Positions 50,226-60,462 are shown, counted from the first letter of the stretch. The stretch is 64,000 bases of DNA from JAHEFU01 sp041395205 (GCA_041395205.1 JAWLAZ010000001.1:1116001-1180000); one strand, 5' to 3'. Program-made: numbers and translations. Notes: a model not told the origin generated them from the sequence alone.

Positions 50226-51248
50226 ATGTTGCCTGAGCTGACAACCGCCGCATTGATGGGCTGGGCCTTTGTCACCCTCTTCACCGCCGGAACCACGGCC
50301 CTGATTGTCAGCTACATCCGCATTCGCCAGCCGGACCCGCGCAAACGCAGGCTGCTGGATGTCGCTGACAAGCCTGAGCTGAAGGAGCTGCGCGAAAAGG
50401 CAATGGCCGCCGTGCATGGCATCGGACGCAGGATAGACCTGAAGGAGGCCGAGCGGCTGCTGCGCAGTGCATATGCCAAGGGTGACCATCTGGCGGGGAT
50501 GCATCTGTGGGATCTGCTCACGTTTCCCCCGAGCAGGGCGATTGGGGAGGAATTGGACGCGATCTTTGAGGCCTGTATCCGGCCTGTGATCGAGCTGATG
50601 GATGCTGGCCACCCGGAGGCTTCCTACCTCTACTGTGCTGTCAGCAATGAGGAACTGCTGGATGAAGCCGCCGTCCACTGGCAGTCGGAAGCACTGCGTG
50701 CTGCCTGCAAAGCCGGCTATGTTCCCGCCCTGCTGCACCGGGGCTGGCTGGAAGAGGGAGAATGGGAATCCTCCGCCAAGCAGGTGGAGGCGATGCAGTG
50801 GTTCAGTCTGGCAATGGAGCAGGGGGCAGCCAGGGCATTGACCGGGATGGGAGCAATACTGTGCAACCCGAAGCATCCTGAGTACGATCCGCAGTGGGGA
50901 CTGGCAATGCTGCAGCAGGCCAGTGCACAGGGTGACCTCCATGCAATGCACATTCTGGCGGTCTACCTGCTCGACCCGGATCTGGGAGAGCCGCAGCCCG
51001 CCATGGCCAGACAGCAGCTGCAGCAGGCAGCCAGGCAGGACGATTACTGGGCATATGTGCATCTGGCAGGCATGCTGACCGATGGCCTGGGCGGCCCCGT
51101 TGACAGTCCCGGGGCCCGCCGCCTGCTGCGTCGCGCTATGGAATTCCCTGAAGCGACCGCGGCCCGGAATAGGCTCGCGGAACTGGATGATTCTCAGGTC
51201 AAGAAATCATCTGTCGGAGAAGCACCGTCGGCGGGGGCTGAGGGATGA
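50226..51248 (+). CDS. Membrane-anchored Sel1-repeat protein, second paralogue
   Basis: A 340-residue protein with an N-terminal membrane segment (about residues 9-30) and Sel1-like repeats. The shared opening block reads VHGIGRRIDLKEAERLLRSA followed by YAKGDHLAGMHLWDLL. Later units include MQWFSLAMEQGAARALTGMG and DGLGGPVDSPGARRLLRRAM. Its stop overlaps the next start (ATGA), so the two are coupled. Confidence 0.8.
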   Translation: MLPELTTAALMGWAFVTLFTAGTTALIVSYIRIRQPDPRKRRLLDVADKPELKELREKAMAAVHGIGRRIDLKEAERLLRSAYAKGDHLAGMHLWDLLTFPPSRAIGEELDAIFEACIRPVIELMDAGHPEASYLYCAVSNEELLDEAAVHWQSEALRAACKAGYVPALLHRGWLEEGEWESSAKQVEAMQWFSLAMEQGAARALTGMGAILCNPKHPEYDPQWGLAMLQQASAQGDLHAMHILAVYLLDPDLGEPQPAMARQQLQQAARQDDYWAYVHLAGMLTDGLGGPVDSPGARRLLRRAMEFPEATAARNRLAELDDSQVKKSSVGEAPSAGAEG

Positions 51249-52228
51249 TGGACACCCGCAAGCTGGTCGGGACACTCATCGCACTCTGCCTGCTGGCCCT
51301 CGTTGTGTGGTACTTCGTGGCCCGTGCCTCGTTCCTTGAGTACGCCCTGAGCAAGTCACGCTCCCAAAGCGCTAATACCGAACCTGGCAATATGGAACTG
51401 CGTGAGCGGGGAACCGCCCTGCTGCACGGTATCAATTGTCCGATTGACAAGGCCGCCGCCGAGCAGATGTTCCGCCAGGCCTATGAGAATGGCGACAAGC
51501 TGGCAGGTGGCCAGCTGTACATGATCCTGAGGGATAAACCAAACAACCCGGAGCAGTGGAAATCGGTCAAGGCCCTCTGGGATGAATACAAGTGGCATGT
51601 GGCTACTGAGGCATATCATGGCAACCCCGAAGCCCGGTACCTATGGTGCATGCGCAACCATAGCTTCGCCAATGAGAATCCGGATGTGGTCAGGAGCATC
51701 CGTGAGGAGCTGCCTGAGGCCTGCCGCAGCGGCTATCCGCCTGCGCTGTACATGCGTGGCTACCTGCTGAACAAGGGCAGCGTCTGGGATAAGGACCTGG
51801 ATGAGGCGACGCGCTGGTTCCGCGCGACACATGAAGCTGGCTGCACGCGCGGCACGGGCGGCATGGGCATCGTCTACAGCCAGCAGGATTATTCCGGTTA
51901 CGACCCGCAGCTTGCGCTGGACTTCCTCAGGCAGGCCGGGAATCGCGGTCACGACTGGGCGCTGCTGCGTCTGGGGGACATGCATGCGGCGGGACTCGGG
52001 ATCGAGCCGGACCCGCCGCTGGCACGTGAATACTACCGCCGCAGCGCAGAGTCCGGCAGCACCTTCGCGATGATCAAACTGTCACTTATGCTGATGCGGG
52101 GGGAAGGCGGTGATATTGACCTGCCGCAGGCACGCAGCTATCTTGATGCTGCCCTCAGCTATGGCGATTCCGGACGCAATCAGGATGCTCTGGCTGAGTT
52201 GGAGAAACTTGAAGATGGCAACAAGTGA
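51245..52228 (+). CDS. Membrane-anchored Sel1-repeat protein, third paralogue
   Basis: A 327-residue protein with an N-terminal membrane segment (about residues 6-26, LIALCLLALVVWYFVA) and Sel1-like repeats. Opening block LHGINCPIDKAAAEQMFRQA then YENGDKLAGGQLYMIL. It overlaps the preceding stop by 4 nt (ATGA); ATG 51248 is an alternative start. Confidence 0.8.
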   Translation: MMDTRKLVGTLIALCLLALVVWYFVARASFLEYALSKSRSQSANTEPGNMELRERGTALLHGINCPIDKAAAEQMFRQAYENGDKLAGGQLYMILRDKPNNPEQWKSVKALWDEYKWHVATEAYHGNPEARYLWCMRNHSFANENPDVVRSIREELPEACRSGYPPALYMRGYLLNKGSVWDKDLDEATRWFRATHEAGCTRGTGGMGIVYSQQDYSGYDPQLALDFLRQAGNRGHDWALLRLGDMHAAGLGIEPDPPLAREYYRRSAESGSTFAMIKLSLMLMRGEGGDIDLPQARSYLDAALSYGDSGRNQDALAELEKLEDGNK

Positions 52229-52259
52229 GCGGTAATTCTTCGATGCAGAGGGTTGTCAT

Positions 52260-53237
52260 TTGGAATCTTCGCTGACGCTGATCAGTCCTGTTGCCTGGGC
52301 ACTGCTGCTCGTACCGCTGCTGGTCATCTCAGTGCTGGTCTTCAGCCATGCTAGGCATGGAGCACTGCCGCAATCAGGTCACACCAGGCTCTCAGCAAGA
52401 GACAGAAAAGAGCTAAAGGGCTTTCGCCAGCAGGCCATTGCCGCCTTGTATGGAATCAGGCGAAAGGTGGATCTCGTGGAAGCTGAAGACCTGTTCCGGC
52501 AGGCCTATGCACGGGGAGATTGCCTGGCCGGAATGTGGATCTGGGATATGCTGGTCTACAAGCCTGGCAATCAGGCGAAACAGGAGGCCGGCAAGATTCT
52601 GGAAGATTGCGCGGGGATAGTTGAAGGACTGGCGCGCCGGGGCGATCCGGAAGCTGAGTTCCTTTATTGCATTTCTCCCCTGGGCATGCAGACTGATCAT
52701 GAGCGGTACATGAAAATGAAGATGCTGGAGCATTCATGTGCCAGCGGATTCATGCCTGCCTGGATTCTCCTTGGAAAGCTGGAGTACCGGCAATTCCATA
52801 ATCCGGCAGTTGCAATGAAGTGGTACAGGCAGGCAGCGGAACATGGATCCGCCATTGCATTCGCCGGTTGTGCCCTGCTGCTGTGCGATGAGGACTATTC
52901 CGGCTACAACCCGTCGGAAGGACAGGCGATGCTGGAGCAGGGTGTGGAAGCTGGCGATCCAGTGGCAATGCTCTGGCTTGCCAGATACTTCCTGAACGGG
53001 AATTTTGGCGAACCGCAGCCAAAGCTTGCCCGGCAGTATCTTGAGGATGCAGCCCGGCTGGGCGAATGTCGTGCGATGATTGACCTTGCGCGGCTGCACC
53101 TGGATGGACTTGCCGGACCCGTAGACAATGCGGAAGCCCGCAGATTGCTGGATCAGGCGAAGGAATACAACAGGGGAACGAAGATCACTGACCTGATTTC
53201 GCAACTGGAAACCAGGCTGAAAGGTGAGAGCTCCTAG
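52260..53237 (+). CDS. Membrane-anchored Sel1-repeat protein, fourth paralogue
   Basis: A 325-residue protein with an N-terminal membrane segment (about residues 8-28) and Sel1-like repeats. Opening block LYGIRRKVDLVEAEDLFRQA then YARGDCLAGMWIWDML; a late unit is DGLAGPVDNAEARRLLDQAK, very close to the second paralogue. TTG 52260 is the start, with AGAGGG seven bases upstream. Its stop overlaps an antisense remnant of lptB. Confidence 0.78.
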   Translation: MESSLTLISPVAWALLLVPLLVISVLVFSHARHGALPQSGHTRLSARDRKELKGFRQQAIAALYGIRRKVDLVEAEDLFRQAYARGDCLAGMWIWDMLVYKPGNQAKQEAGKILEDCAGIVEGLARRGDPEAEFLYCISPLGMQTDHERYMKMKMLEHSCASGFMPAWILLGKLEYRQFHNPAVAMKWYRQAAEHGSAIAFAGCALLLCDEDYSGYNPSEGQAMLEQGVEAGDPVAMLWLARYFLNGNFGEPQPKLARQYLEDAARLGECRAMIDLARLHLDGLAGPVDNAEARRLLDQAKEYNRGTKITDLISQLETRLKGESS

Positions 53238-53293
53238 TCCAGCCGGAAGTTCTCGCCGAAGTAGAATCTACGCGCCATTGAACTGCTGGTTAC
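53234..53293 (-). pseudogene. Remnant of the lptB 3' end
   Basis: Read on the minus strand, these 20 codons end in ARRFYFGENFRLD-stop. The true lptB C-terminus (54559) ends ARKYFLGENFRLD-stop. The DNA shares CCAGCCGGAAGTTCTCGCC and scattered matches beyond. It overlaps the stop of the fourth Sel1 gene by 4 nt, as a former convergent neighbour would. It is best explained by duplication of a Sel1-lptB junction that left this stub behind. Confidence 0.75.
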
Positions 53294-53331
53294 GCTAGAA
53301 TGGACGGCAATCCGCCAGAAATGCCTGGTTT

Positions 53332-54528
53332 GTGCTTACGGAGACTGTTCTGAACCTCTCCACCTACAAAGTCATCCGATTGCTGCTGATCATTGCAGCG
53401 CTGGGACTCCTGTTGGCAATGGGCCTCGCCTGGCTGAGAGCTGATGATGCCCTGATGCAGTCTTCCCTCAGAGCCCTGCGGACCCTCCGCAATGTGGCCA
53501 TATTATTCCTGATAGCCTCCTTCTACATGAGGCGCAGACTGTCTGCCAGCCGGCACGCTGAACCTGGCAACGCCCGACGGCGACGCAATGCGCTGGACTG
53601 CATTTTCGGCATAGGCCGGAAAATCGATAATGCCAGGGCGCTTTCATTGCTGCAACGAGCCTATCAGGACGGGGACAGACTGGCCGGTGCAGTACTGGCT
53701 GGCCTGCTACGCAGAGATCCTTCGAACAGGAACTCCCGGCAGGATCTGCGAATCATGGATGACTGTTCCATAGCGCTATCCCGCCTTGCCAGAAGTGGCA
53801 ACAAGGAGGCTGGTTTCATTCTCTGCTGGTTGATGACGCTGCTGCCGCCGAGTGGCAGAACCCGCCGGCTTCTGCTCCGCTACCTCCCAGCCTGCTGCGA
53901 GGCAGGGCTGATCGAAGCCTGGTATCTGAGCGGCTTCTGCCATGCCCGGGGCGCATTCCTGCAAGAGGATGCAGACATACAACAGGCAGCTGACTGGTTC
54001 GAGAAGGCAGCCCAGTCAGACTGTGCGCTTGCCATATCCGGGCTGGGAATCCTGCTCAGTGACCCGGACCTGCCCTGGTCCCATCCTCAGCGCGGTGCGG
54101 ATCTGCTGAAGCAAGCTGCTGAAAGAGGCGATGACTTGAGCAAGCTGAGGCTGGCCTACATCACATTGAAGGGAGTTGGAGTTACCCCTGACCCCGCTTC
54201 CGCCCTTGTCTGGCTTGAGCTTGTCAGTGGACCGCTGCGGAGCGTGGCCCTGCTGAAGAGCGCTTCCATACGGATGAGCCGGGAATATGGGCTGCTCGAC
54301 TATTCTGAAGCACGTCGCCTGCTGGAGGAAGTTCAGCCGCTGCTGAACATGTTGGCACCTCATTCAGACGGGGGGGAGTTGCATACCCGGATGGGTGAAG
54401 TGCTTGCCGATATGCAGACTGGGGACTCTGATGACAGTTACTTCGATTCAGTACTCGATCAGTTGAAGTGCGCAACAGAATCAGATTGGCAACGCATAGT
54501 CAGGGTATGCCAGGACGAAATCAACTGA
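53332..54528 (+). CDS. Membrane-anchored Sel1-repeat protein, fifth paralogue
   Basis: A 398-residue protein, the most diverged of the set. An N-terminal hydrophobic stretch (about residues 10-32, possibly a second at 50-64) precedes the shared block IFGIGRKIDNARALSLLQRA then YQDGDRLAGAVLAGLL and further Sel1 units (ADWFEKAAQSDCALAISGLG). GTG 53332 is used, with no convincing SD. It lies between the lptB remnant and intact lptB. Confidence 0.75.
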   Translation: MLTETVLNLSTYKVIRLLLIIAALGLLLAMGLAWLRADDALMQSSLRALRTLRNVAILFLIASFYMRRRLSASRHAEPGNARRRRNALDCIFGIGRKIDNARALSLLQRAYQDGDRLAGAVLAGLLRRDPSNRNSRQDLRIMDDCSIALSRLARSGNKEAGFILCWLMTLLPPSGRTRRLLLRYLPACCEAGLIEAWYLSGFCHARGAFLQEDADIQQAADWFEKAAQSDCALAISGLGILLSDPDLPWSHPQRGADLLKQAAERGDDLSKLRLAYITLKGVGVTPDPASALVWLELVSGPLRSVALLKSASIRMSREYGLLDYSEARRLLEEVQPLLNMLAPHSDGGELHTRMGEVLADMQTGDSDDSYFDSVLDQLKCATESDWQRIVRVCQDEIN

Positions 54529-54558
54529 GCAAGTCAGTGCATTAAAAAGCTGAAAATC

Positions 54559-55410
<852 letters not shown>

Positions 55411-55471
55411 TCCGCTATCCAGACGGACGGATGCCGCCGGGGATTCATTATAGCGGAGACGCAGGCCCCGC

Positions 55472-57637
55472 TCAGCCGGCGGCGGGGCTCTCCCCCTCGC
55501 CTTCCGTATCCGGCAGGGGCTGCACTTTCTTCGTCCCGAATATCCCCGGGAAGAGCCGGTCGCGGAACAGTGCGATGCAGATCAGCATCACGATCCAGAC
55601 GCCGTACTGCTCAAGCCAGCTCTTGCCGACGGTGCCGCCGTAGGCATTCGCCACCAGCATGAATTCCTCCTTCGAGCGCGACTGGTCGCACCACTGGCGG
55701 AACTGCTCACGCGTGATCGGCTCGGCGGTATTGAAGGCGGCGAACTCATATACCGGCAGCAGCATCCGCTGCGGCTTGCCAAGCTGCCTGTCCACCATCT
55801 GCTGGTACTGCAGGTCCCCGGACGACACCTGCGGCAGCGTGCTGAATTCCGTCTCCAGCAGCAGCAGGCGTACGCCGATCACGCCCCAGTTCAGGGCCTG
55901 CCCGTTGAACTGTGCGGCCGGCACGCAGACCCGCGGGTCGTAGGACATGAAGGCCGTCTGCTGCGGATCACTGGCCTTTGCGAGATCCAGCCAGTCCTGT
56001 GCCTCTGCCATCAGCGCAAGCACAGTGGCGCTTGAGGGGTTTTCCAATCTGTCCTGGAAACGCGGGTCACGAAGCACGGCGGAACTGGAATGGTTGAGCA
56101 CCTGTTGCCAATCCGTGACTGGGTTTGAATCGCTGACATGACGCAGGCCGGCGGATTCAAGTTCCTGTGCAGTGAAGCCAAGCTGCATCCCGATATCATT
56201 GCAGCTGAGTGCATGCAGTGAGTAGTAGCGCCGACTGGCCTGATGCAGCTCCTCCAGGATCCAGTCCAGCTGCTCATTGCTGCCAGGCATGTACATTTCC
56301 GCCAGCTTCGAATAGAGGTATCCATAAGCCCGGCCCGTTCGCAGGTAGACAGTCGGGGCCGGCTCAAGCTGCAGGATCGGCACATCCTGCATGCGTGGCG
56401 CGCTGGCCACTTCGCCGGCGGCGAGGTTCTTGGACTGGGTTTCGCGCCGCTGGGTGATGGTGGACTCAAACGCAGTCTCCTGCCGCGAAAGGTAGGCCGG
56501 CGCGATGTCCAGTTTGGCAAACTCGTCGGCACGCTCCGGCAGCAGCAGTGTCTCCAGCGCATACTGCTGGTGGCCGTACCAGCCGCTGTCCGGCTGCGGC
56601 AGCAGGTCAACTTCTCCACTGAGCAGGGCATCCTTCAGCAGCTCCATCGGCTCTGTGCCGGGAGGGGCACCAGTGAACAGCTGCTCCTCCAGCGAACGGG
56701 AATGCGGGAACACCGCAATCCCGGCGGGAGTTGGCGCGGTAAGGTCGTTTAAGTCACCTGGCGCCGCCGGGTTGGTGACGATCGCCTGCAGAGCATTGAA
56801 GTCATTGTAGGCATCCCTGAGCGCCATCGAGCCGGACAGGGCGTTGTCAATCTGCTGCATCAGCGCCAACTGGCCGGCGTCGTCAACCACATCAAACCAG
56901 CCTGGCCGGCCAGCGCCGGCCACTCCCTGCAGGAAGCGGTCGCGCCTGAAGATCGCACTGAGGCTGTCGCTCTGGCTGTAGAAGCCGATCACCGTGCTGG
57001 CGATCCGGTCGCGCTCGAACTGCTGCTTCATGCGGTTGGACAGCGCTGCCAGCTTCGGATCAAGCTGCAGGCTGCCACCACCGATGACATATGACGTTGC
57101 CAGAAATGCCCTGGCACGCTGAAGATCCTCAGCCTCACCCGCGGGCAGTGCATCATACACATCCCTGATCCACTGCTGCTTGCCGCCGGGATAGACGATG
57201 TCGCCCCGGGAAACCTCCAGCTCAAGTGCTGCCAGCACCCGGTCGTCCGTGTACTTCTGGTAGACGTCGAGCATGTCAATGCTGGGCAGCAGTTCCGTGC
57301 CGCTGCCCTGGGCCGCCTTGACCGCCGAGCGCATGTCGGGATAGAGCGTTGTCAGCAGGCTGTCCAGTTGCTTCTGGTGGCTGTCCGGCCTGACGATGTC
57401 CAGCGAAAGCACGGCCTCGCTGTAGTTGACCGCGTACTCGGTCCCATTGGCATCGCTGTAGCGCTTCTCCATCCAGTCCAGTGGCTCAGGTGCCGGCCTC
57501 GCCGGCAGTGTGCGCAAGCCCTTGCCATCCGGATAGGCCGCACTGCCAGCCCGCAGCTGCCCCCCGCCGCAGGCGGCCAGCAGGATGCCGCCGACTGCCA
57601 GCAGGCCGGCCGTCCTTAGTCTTTGCATCTTTCCCAT
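55472..57637 (-). CDS. Large lipoprotein, possibly DUF3160-like
   Basis: A 721-residue lipoprotein (LLAAC, Cys23). It is mostly helical, with blocks such as LPSIDMLDVYQKYTDDRVLA, YPGGKQQWIRDVYDALPAG, ILQLEPAPTVYLRTGRAYGY and ETEFSTLPQVSSGDLQYQQM. The region around VYLRTGRAYGYLYSKLAEM and the overall layout recall DUF3160 lipoproteins, but I am not sure. One C-terminal membrane segment (about residues 675-697) precedes a short charged tail. GGGAGG upstream fits ATG 57637. It follows the CDF gene on the same strand. Confidence 0.65.
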   Translation of the reverse strand: MGKMQRLRTAGLLAVGGILLAACGGGQLRAGSAAYPDGKGLRTLPARPAPEPLDWMEKRYSDANGTEYAVNYSEAVLSLDIVRPDSHQKQLDSLLTTLYPDMRSAVKAAQGSGTELLPSIDMLDVYQKYTDDRVLAALELEVSRGDIVYPGGKQQWIRDVYDALPAGEAEDLQRARAFLATSYVIGGGSLQLDPKLAALSNRMKQQFERDRIASTVIGFYSQSDSLSAIFRRDRFLQGVAGAGRPGWFDVVDDAGQLALMQQIDNALSGSMALRDAYNDFNALQAIVTNPAAPGDLNDLTAPTPAGIAVFPHSRSLEEQLFTGAPPGTEPMELLKDALLSGEVDLLPQPDSGWYGHQQYALETLLLPERADEFAKLDIAPAYLSRQETAFESTITQRRETQSKNLAAGEVASAPRMQDVPILQLEPAPTVYLRTGRAYGYLYSKLAEMYMPGSNEQLDWILEELHQASRRYYSLHALSCNDIGMQLGFTAQELESAGLRHVSDSNPVTDWQQVLNHSSSAVLRDPRFQDRLENPSSATVLALMAEAQDWLDLAKASDPQQTAFMSYDPRVCVPAAQFNGQALNWGVIGVRLLLLETEFSTLPQVSSGDLQYQQMVDRQLGKPQRMLLPVYEFAAFNTAEPITREQFRQWCDQSRSKEEFMLVANAYGGTVGKSWLEQYGVWIVMLICIALFRDRLFPGIFGTKKVQPLPDTEGEGESPAAG

Positions 57638-57668
57638 CAGACTCGCATCCTCCCGTGCTCCACGTCGA

Positions 57669-58559
57669 TCAGTGCCGCTCAGTCGGCTCCACGTGTACTG
57701 AGACATCCACAACGCCCGGGATGTTATGCCGGACCGCATCTTCCACCTCGTGGGCCAGGGCATGCCCCTCCTCGAGGGTCATCTCCGGATCAGCGTGGAT
57801 GTTCAGATCCACCTGGATGTAGTCCGGCATTCCGCGGCTGCGGACAGCATGGCAATGGTCCACGCCGGGGACAGCCATCACCAGGCTGCGGACTTCCGCG
57901 GGGTCAACCCGGGCCTCGTCAGTGAGGCTGGCCAGAGCGTCACGCCCGACCCGCCAGCCGGCGAACAGCAGGGCGATGCTTGCCAGACAGGCCGCCAGCA
58001 TGTCCGGCCACCACAGACCACTGCGTGCGGAAAGCAATGAGACGATGGACAACCCGGAGAGCACCGAGCCACTGAGCGTGAACCAGCCGTCCGCTGCCAG
58101 TCCGGCGGAGGAGAGGCGTTTGGCCATCAGGATCTGCCAGGCCGCCAGCGCCAGCCCGACCACTATCGCGGCACCGATCACCCAGAGGAACTGCGGGTCG
58201 AAGTGCGGCACGCTGCGGCCGCGGAAGCCACTGAGCAGCTGCTCGGCGAGGTCCTTCAGCATCAGGAGGATCGCCACGCTCACGCCGATCACGGCGATGG
58301 CCTCGAACTTGCCGTGGCCATAGGGGTGATTGCTGTCCGGGGGACGGGTGGCGAAGCCCATCACACTGAGCAGCACGACATCCACCATGCTGTCGAGTGC
58401 GGTGTAGTAGGCATCGGCAAGGATCATCCCGCTGTGGCTCTGACGGGCAATGATGAACTTCGCCAGTGCCGCCAGCAGGTTCACTGCCAGCGCCACCCAC
58501 ATGATGCGCAGGGCCAGCATGCCAGCGTTTCCCGGATTGCGTTGCTCTGCCAGATCCAT
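57669..58559 (-). CDS. Cation diffusion facilitator (CDF) family transporter
   Basis: A 296-residue CDF protein with about six membrane segments and a C-terminal cytoplasmic domain (AVPGVDHCHAVRSRGMPDYI and VDLNIHADPEM). TM2 carries DSMVD (D56, D60), matching the metal site of YiiP, and HPYGHGKFE is conserved. In TM5 the expected His and Asp positions read Phe160 and Gly164 (ADGWFTLSG), so the transport site looks incomplete. ATG 58559 is chosen because GATAAT ends seven bases before it; ATG 58568 overlaps that box. Confidence 0.88.
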   Translation of the reverse strand: MDLAEQRNPGNAGMLALRIMWVALAVNLLAALAKFIIARQSHSGMILADAYYTALDSMVDVVLLSVMGFATRPPDSNHPYGHGKFEAIAVIGVSVAILLMLKDLAEQLLSGFRGRSVPHFDPQFLWVIGAAIVVGLALAAWQILMAKRLSSAGLAADGWFTLSGSVLSGLSIVSLLSARSGLWWPDMLAACLASIALLFAGWRVGRDALASLTDEARVDPAEVRSLVMAVPGVDHCHAVRSRGMPDYIQVDLNIHADPEMTLEEGHALAHEVEDAVRHNIPGVVDVSVHVEPTERH

Positions 58560-58566
58560 CCCGCTC

Positions 58567-58572
58567 ATTATC
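58567..58572 (-). promoter_or_regulatory. GATAAT box, leaderless start for the CDF gene
   Basis: GATAAT on the minus strand, seven bases, ATG 58559. Confidence 0.5.
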
Positions 58573-58579
58573 CCGCAAG

Positions 58580-58610
58580 CAAAAAAAATCCCTCCCCCGG
58601 AGGGGAGGGA
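58580..58610 (-). terminator. Rho-independent terminator of the 58637 gene
   Basis: Stem TCCCTCCCC/GGGGAGGGA with loop CGGA, followed on the minus strand by nine T residues. It separates the 58637 gene from the CDF gene. Confidence 0.85.
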
Positions 58611-58636
58611 AGAATGTTCAGTTCAGTCCGCCGACT

Positions 58637-59638
58637 CTAGTAGGCGCCCTGGCCAGCGCTGCCGCTGCCGGCGCGGCTCCAGGTGTTGAAGGTCTCGACA
58701 TCGCCGTGGCGCTGCCATTCCTTGCCGTTGAGCGGCTTCTCGAAGTCGTAGTACGGCGTGGTCTCGACGTACTCGTTGAAGCTCAGCGCGATCATCTTGC
58801 GCATCACGTTCTTGGCGACCTCGATCGGGTACCAGGGCTCATAGCCCTCAAACTCGACGGTCATCAGGTAGGCCTGGCCATCATGGTGCTTGAGCGCCAG
58901 CAGCTTACCCTTGCAGGTGAACCAGTTGGGTACCGTGTCAGGCAGCGTACGGATGCGGTTGGGCTCCCGGCGGAAGCCGTTGTAGCTGATGTAGATCTCA
59001 TCGACGGGCCACTGGCTGGTGCCCAGCTCGCCGCGGATCGCCGCATTCAGCGGGGGCTGCAGGTTGGCCACGTCCTCTACGCGGTCGTAGTTCATCTGCA
59101 GCACATCGGTCGGCAGTGACTGCGCAATGCTGTCCACGGTGCCGGGCTCAAGGCTCAGCTCACGCATGAGGATCTCCTGGAGATCATCAGCGCTGCACTT
59201 CGGCAGGAAGCGCATGCCGGTCTTGATCAGGTAGTAGCTGGCGTTGTTGCCGCGCTGGGCCTCCGGGGGGAGGATCATGAACTCCTGCTGGTTGGCAGCC
59301 TCGAGGGTGAAGCGCTTGTCTCCCTTGGTGGTGCCCCAGGCGGTCAGCGCGGTGCTGTCCGGGATCTCGTAGGCCACGAAGTTGTGCGGAGCAAAGGCAT
59401 TGATCTCAGCCTCGCTGAGAGCGCCACGCCACATCGGTGCCGGAGCAAAGATCGGCGGGAGATAGTAATAAGGCTCGCGGGCGTTGAGGCTGACCGGGTA
59501 GAGGTGCACGTTCTGCGGTGCAAGCTCATAGGGATCAACCGATTCAGGCACCATCTGGGCCGAAGCGATACCGGGCAGGACACCCAGCACCAGCACGGCG
59601 GCGATGATCACCAGACCCATGCGCAAAATCCTTTCCAT
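58637..59638 (-). CDS. Secreted hypothetical protein
   Basis: A 333-residue protein with a signal peptide (cleavage near GIASA). The mature part is rich in Tyr, Pro and acidic residues (EPYYYLPPIFAPAPMW, EIYISYNGFRREPNRIRTLP, VEFEGYEPWYPIEVAKNVM) and has two Cys. No family is recognised. It may be an abundant envelope protein given its good SD (GGAGGG) and strong terminator. Confidence 0.7.
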   Translation of the reverse strand: MERILRMGLVIIAAVLVLGVLPGIASAQMVPESVDPYELAPQNVHLYPVSLNAREPYYYLPPIFAPAPMWRGALSEAEINAFAPHNFVAYEIPDSTALTAWGTTKGDKRFTLEAANQQEFMILPPEAQRGNNASYYLIKTGMRFLPKCSADDLQEILMRELSLEPGTVDSIAQSLPTDVLQMNYDRVEDVANLQPPLNAAIRGELGTSQWPVDEIYISYNGFRREPNRIRTLPDTVPNWFTCKGKLLALKHHDGQAYLMTVEFEGYEPWYPIEVAKNVMRKMIALSFNEYVETTPYYDFEKPLNGKEWQRHGDVETFNTWSRAGSGSAGQGAY

Positions 59639-59815
59639 TTCAAACCCTCCAAACTGGCAGGTAGACTCTCATTCACTAGAGCCCCGTAAGAGTCGGATTA
59701 CGAACACAGCGGCAAACACCGCTATGGTTAACTCACGGATTATAGCACTGGTGCGAAAATTCGTAAATCACTTCACACCAATTTGCAATATTCCGCTCCA
59801 ACCCGGCAGGGCGGC

Positions 59816-59821
59816 TAGAAT
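59816..59821 (+). promoter_or_regulatory. TAGAAT box for hslV
   Basis: TAGAAT 38 nt before ATG 59860. The leader would contain AAGGA, so this is a leadered gene. Confidence 0.4.
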
Positions 59822-59859
59822 GGGACCTGCAGCAGCAATTGTGAAGGATTCAGCGAGAA

Positions 59860-60423
59860 ATGTCCAGTCATATGAATAATGTCGGAATCATGGGTGAGCT
59901 GCATGGCACCACCATCCTCGCCGTGCGCCGCGACGGGCTGACCGCGCTCGGGGGCGACGGCCAGGTCACGAACGGCAGTACGGTGCTGAAGGGCAGCGCG
60001 GTCAAGATCCGCCGCATGAAGGAAGGCACGGTGCTCGCGGGCTTCGCGGGCAGTGTGGCTGATGCCCTGACCCTGTTTGATCGCTTCGAGGCTCGTCTCA
60101 CTGAGTTCAACAATCTGAGACGTGCCGCCGTGGAACTCGCCAAGGACTGGCGCACTGACCGCTACCTGCGCCGCCTGGAGGCGATGCTGATCGTGGCCGA
60201 CCGCGAGAATCTGCTGCTGCTGAGCGGTTCCGGTGAGGTGATCGAGCCCGACGATGACTGCCTGGCGGTGGGCAGCGGTGGAAACTTCGCCCTGGCCAGT
60301 GCGCGGACCCTGCTGCGGCACACGAAGCTCGATGCGAAGCAGATCGTGAAGGAAGGGCTGAAGGTCGCGGCCGAACTCTGCGTATATACAAATGACTCAA
60401 TCAGCGTGGAAGTGATCAAGTAG
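59860..60423 (+). CDS. hslV: HslV (ClpQ) protease subunit
   Basis: A 187-residue proteasome-like peptidase. After a propeptide-like lead the mature N-terminal Thr is at HGTTILAVRR (T17 from this start). Core blocks are TALGGDGQVT, VLAGFAGSVADALTLFDRFE, VELAKDWRTDRYLRRLEAML and EPDDDCLAVGSGGNFALASA. ATG 59872 or ATG 59890 (MGELHG then TT) could be the true start. HslV needs the HslU ATPase, but the next gene is an unrelated ATPase, so hslU must lie elsewhere if present. Confidence 0.93.
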   Translation: MSSHMNNVGIMGELHGTTILAVRRDGLTALGGDGQVTNGSTVLKGSAVKIRRMKEGTVLAGFAGSVADALTLFDRFEARLTEFNNLRRAAVELAKDWRTDRYLRRLEAMLIVADRENLLLLSGSGEVIEPDDDCLAVGSGGNFALASARTLLRHTKLDAKQIVKEGLKVAAELCVYTNDSISVEVIK

Positions 60424-60462
60424 CTCCGGGTTTGCAGGAGCACGACTGATCACCGAATGAGG

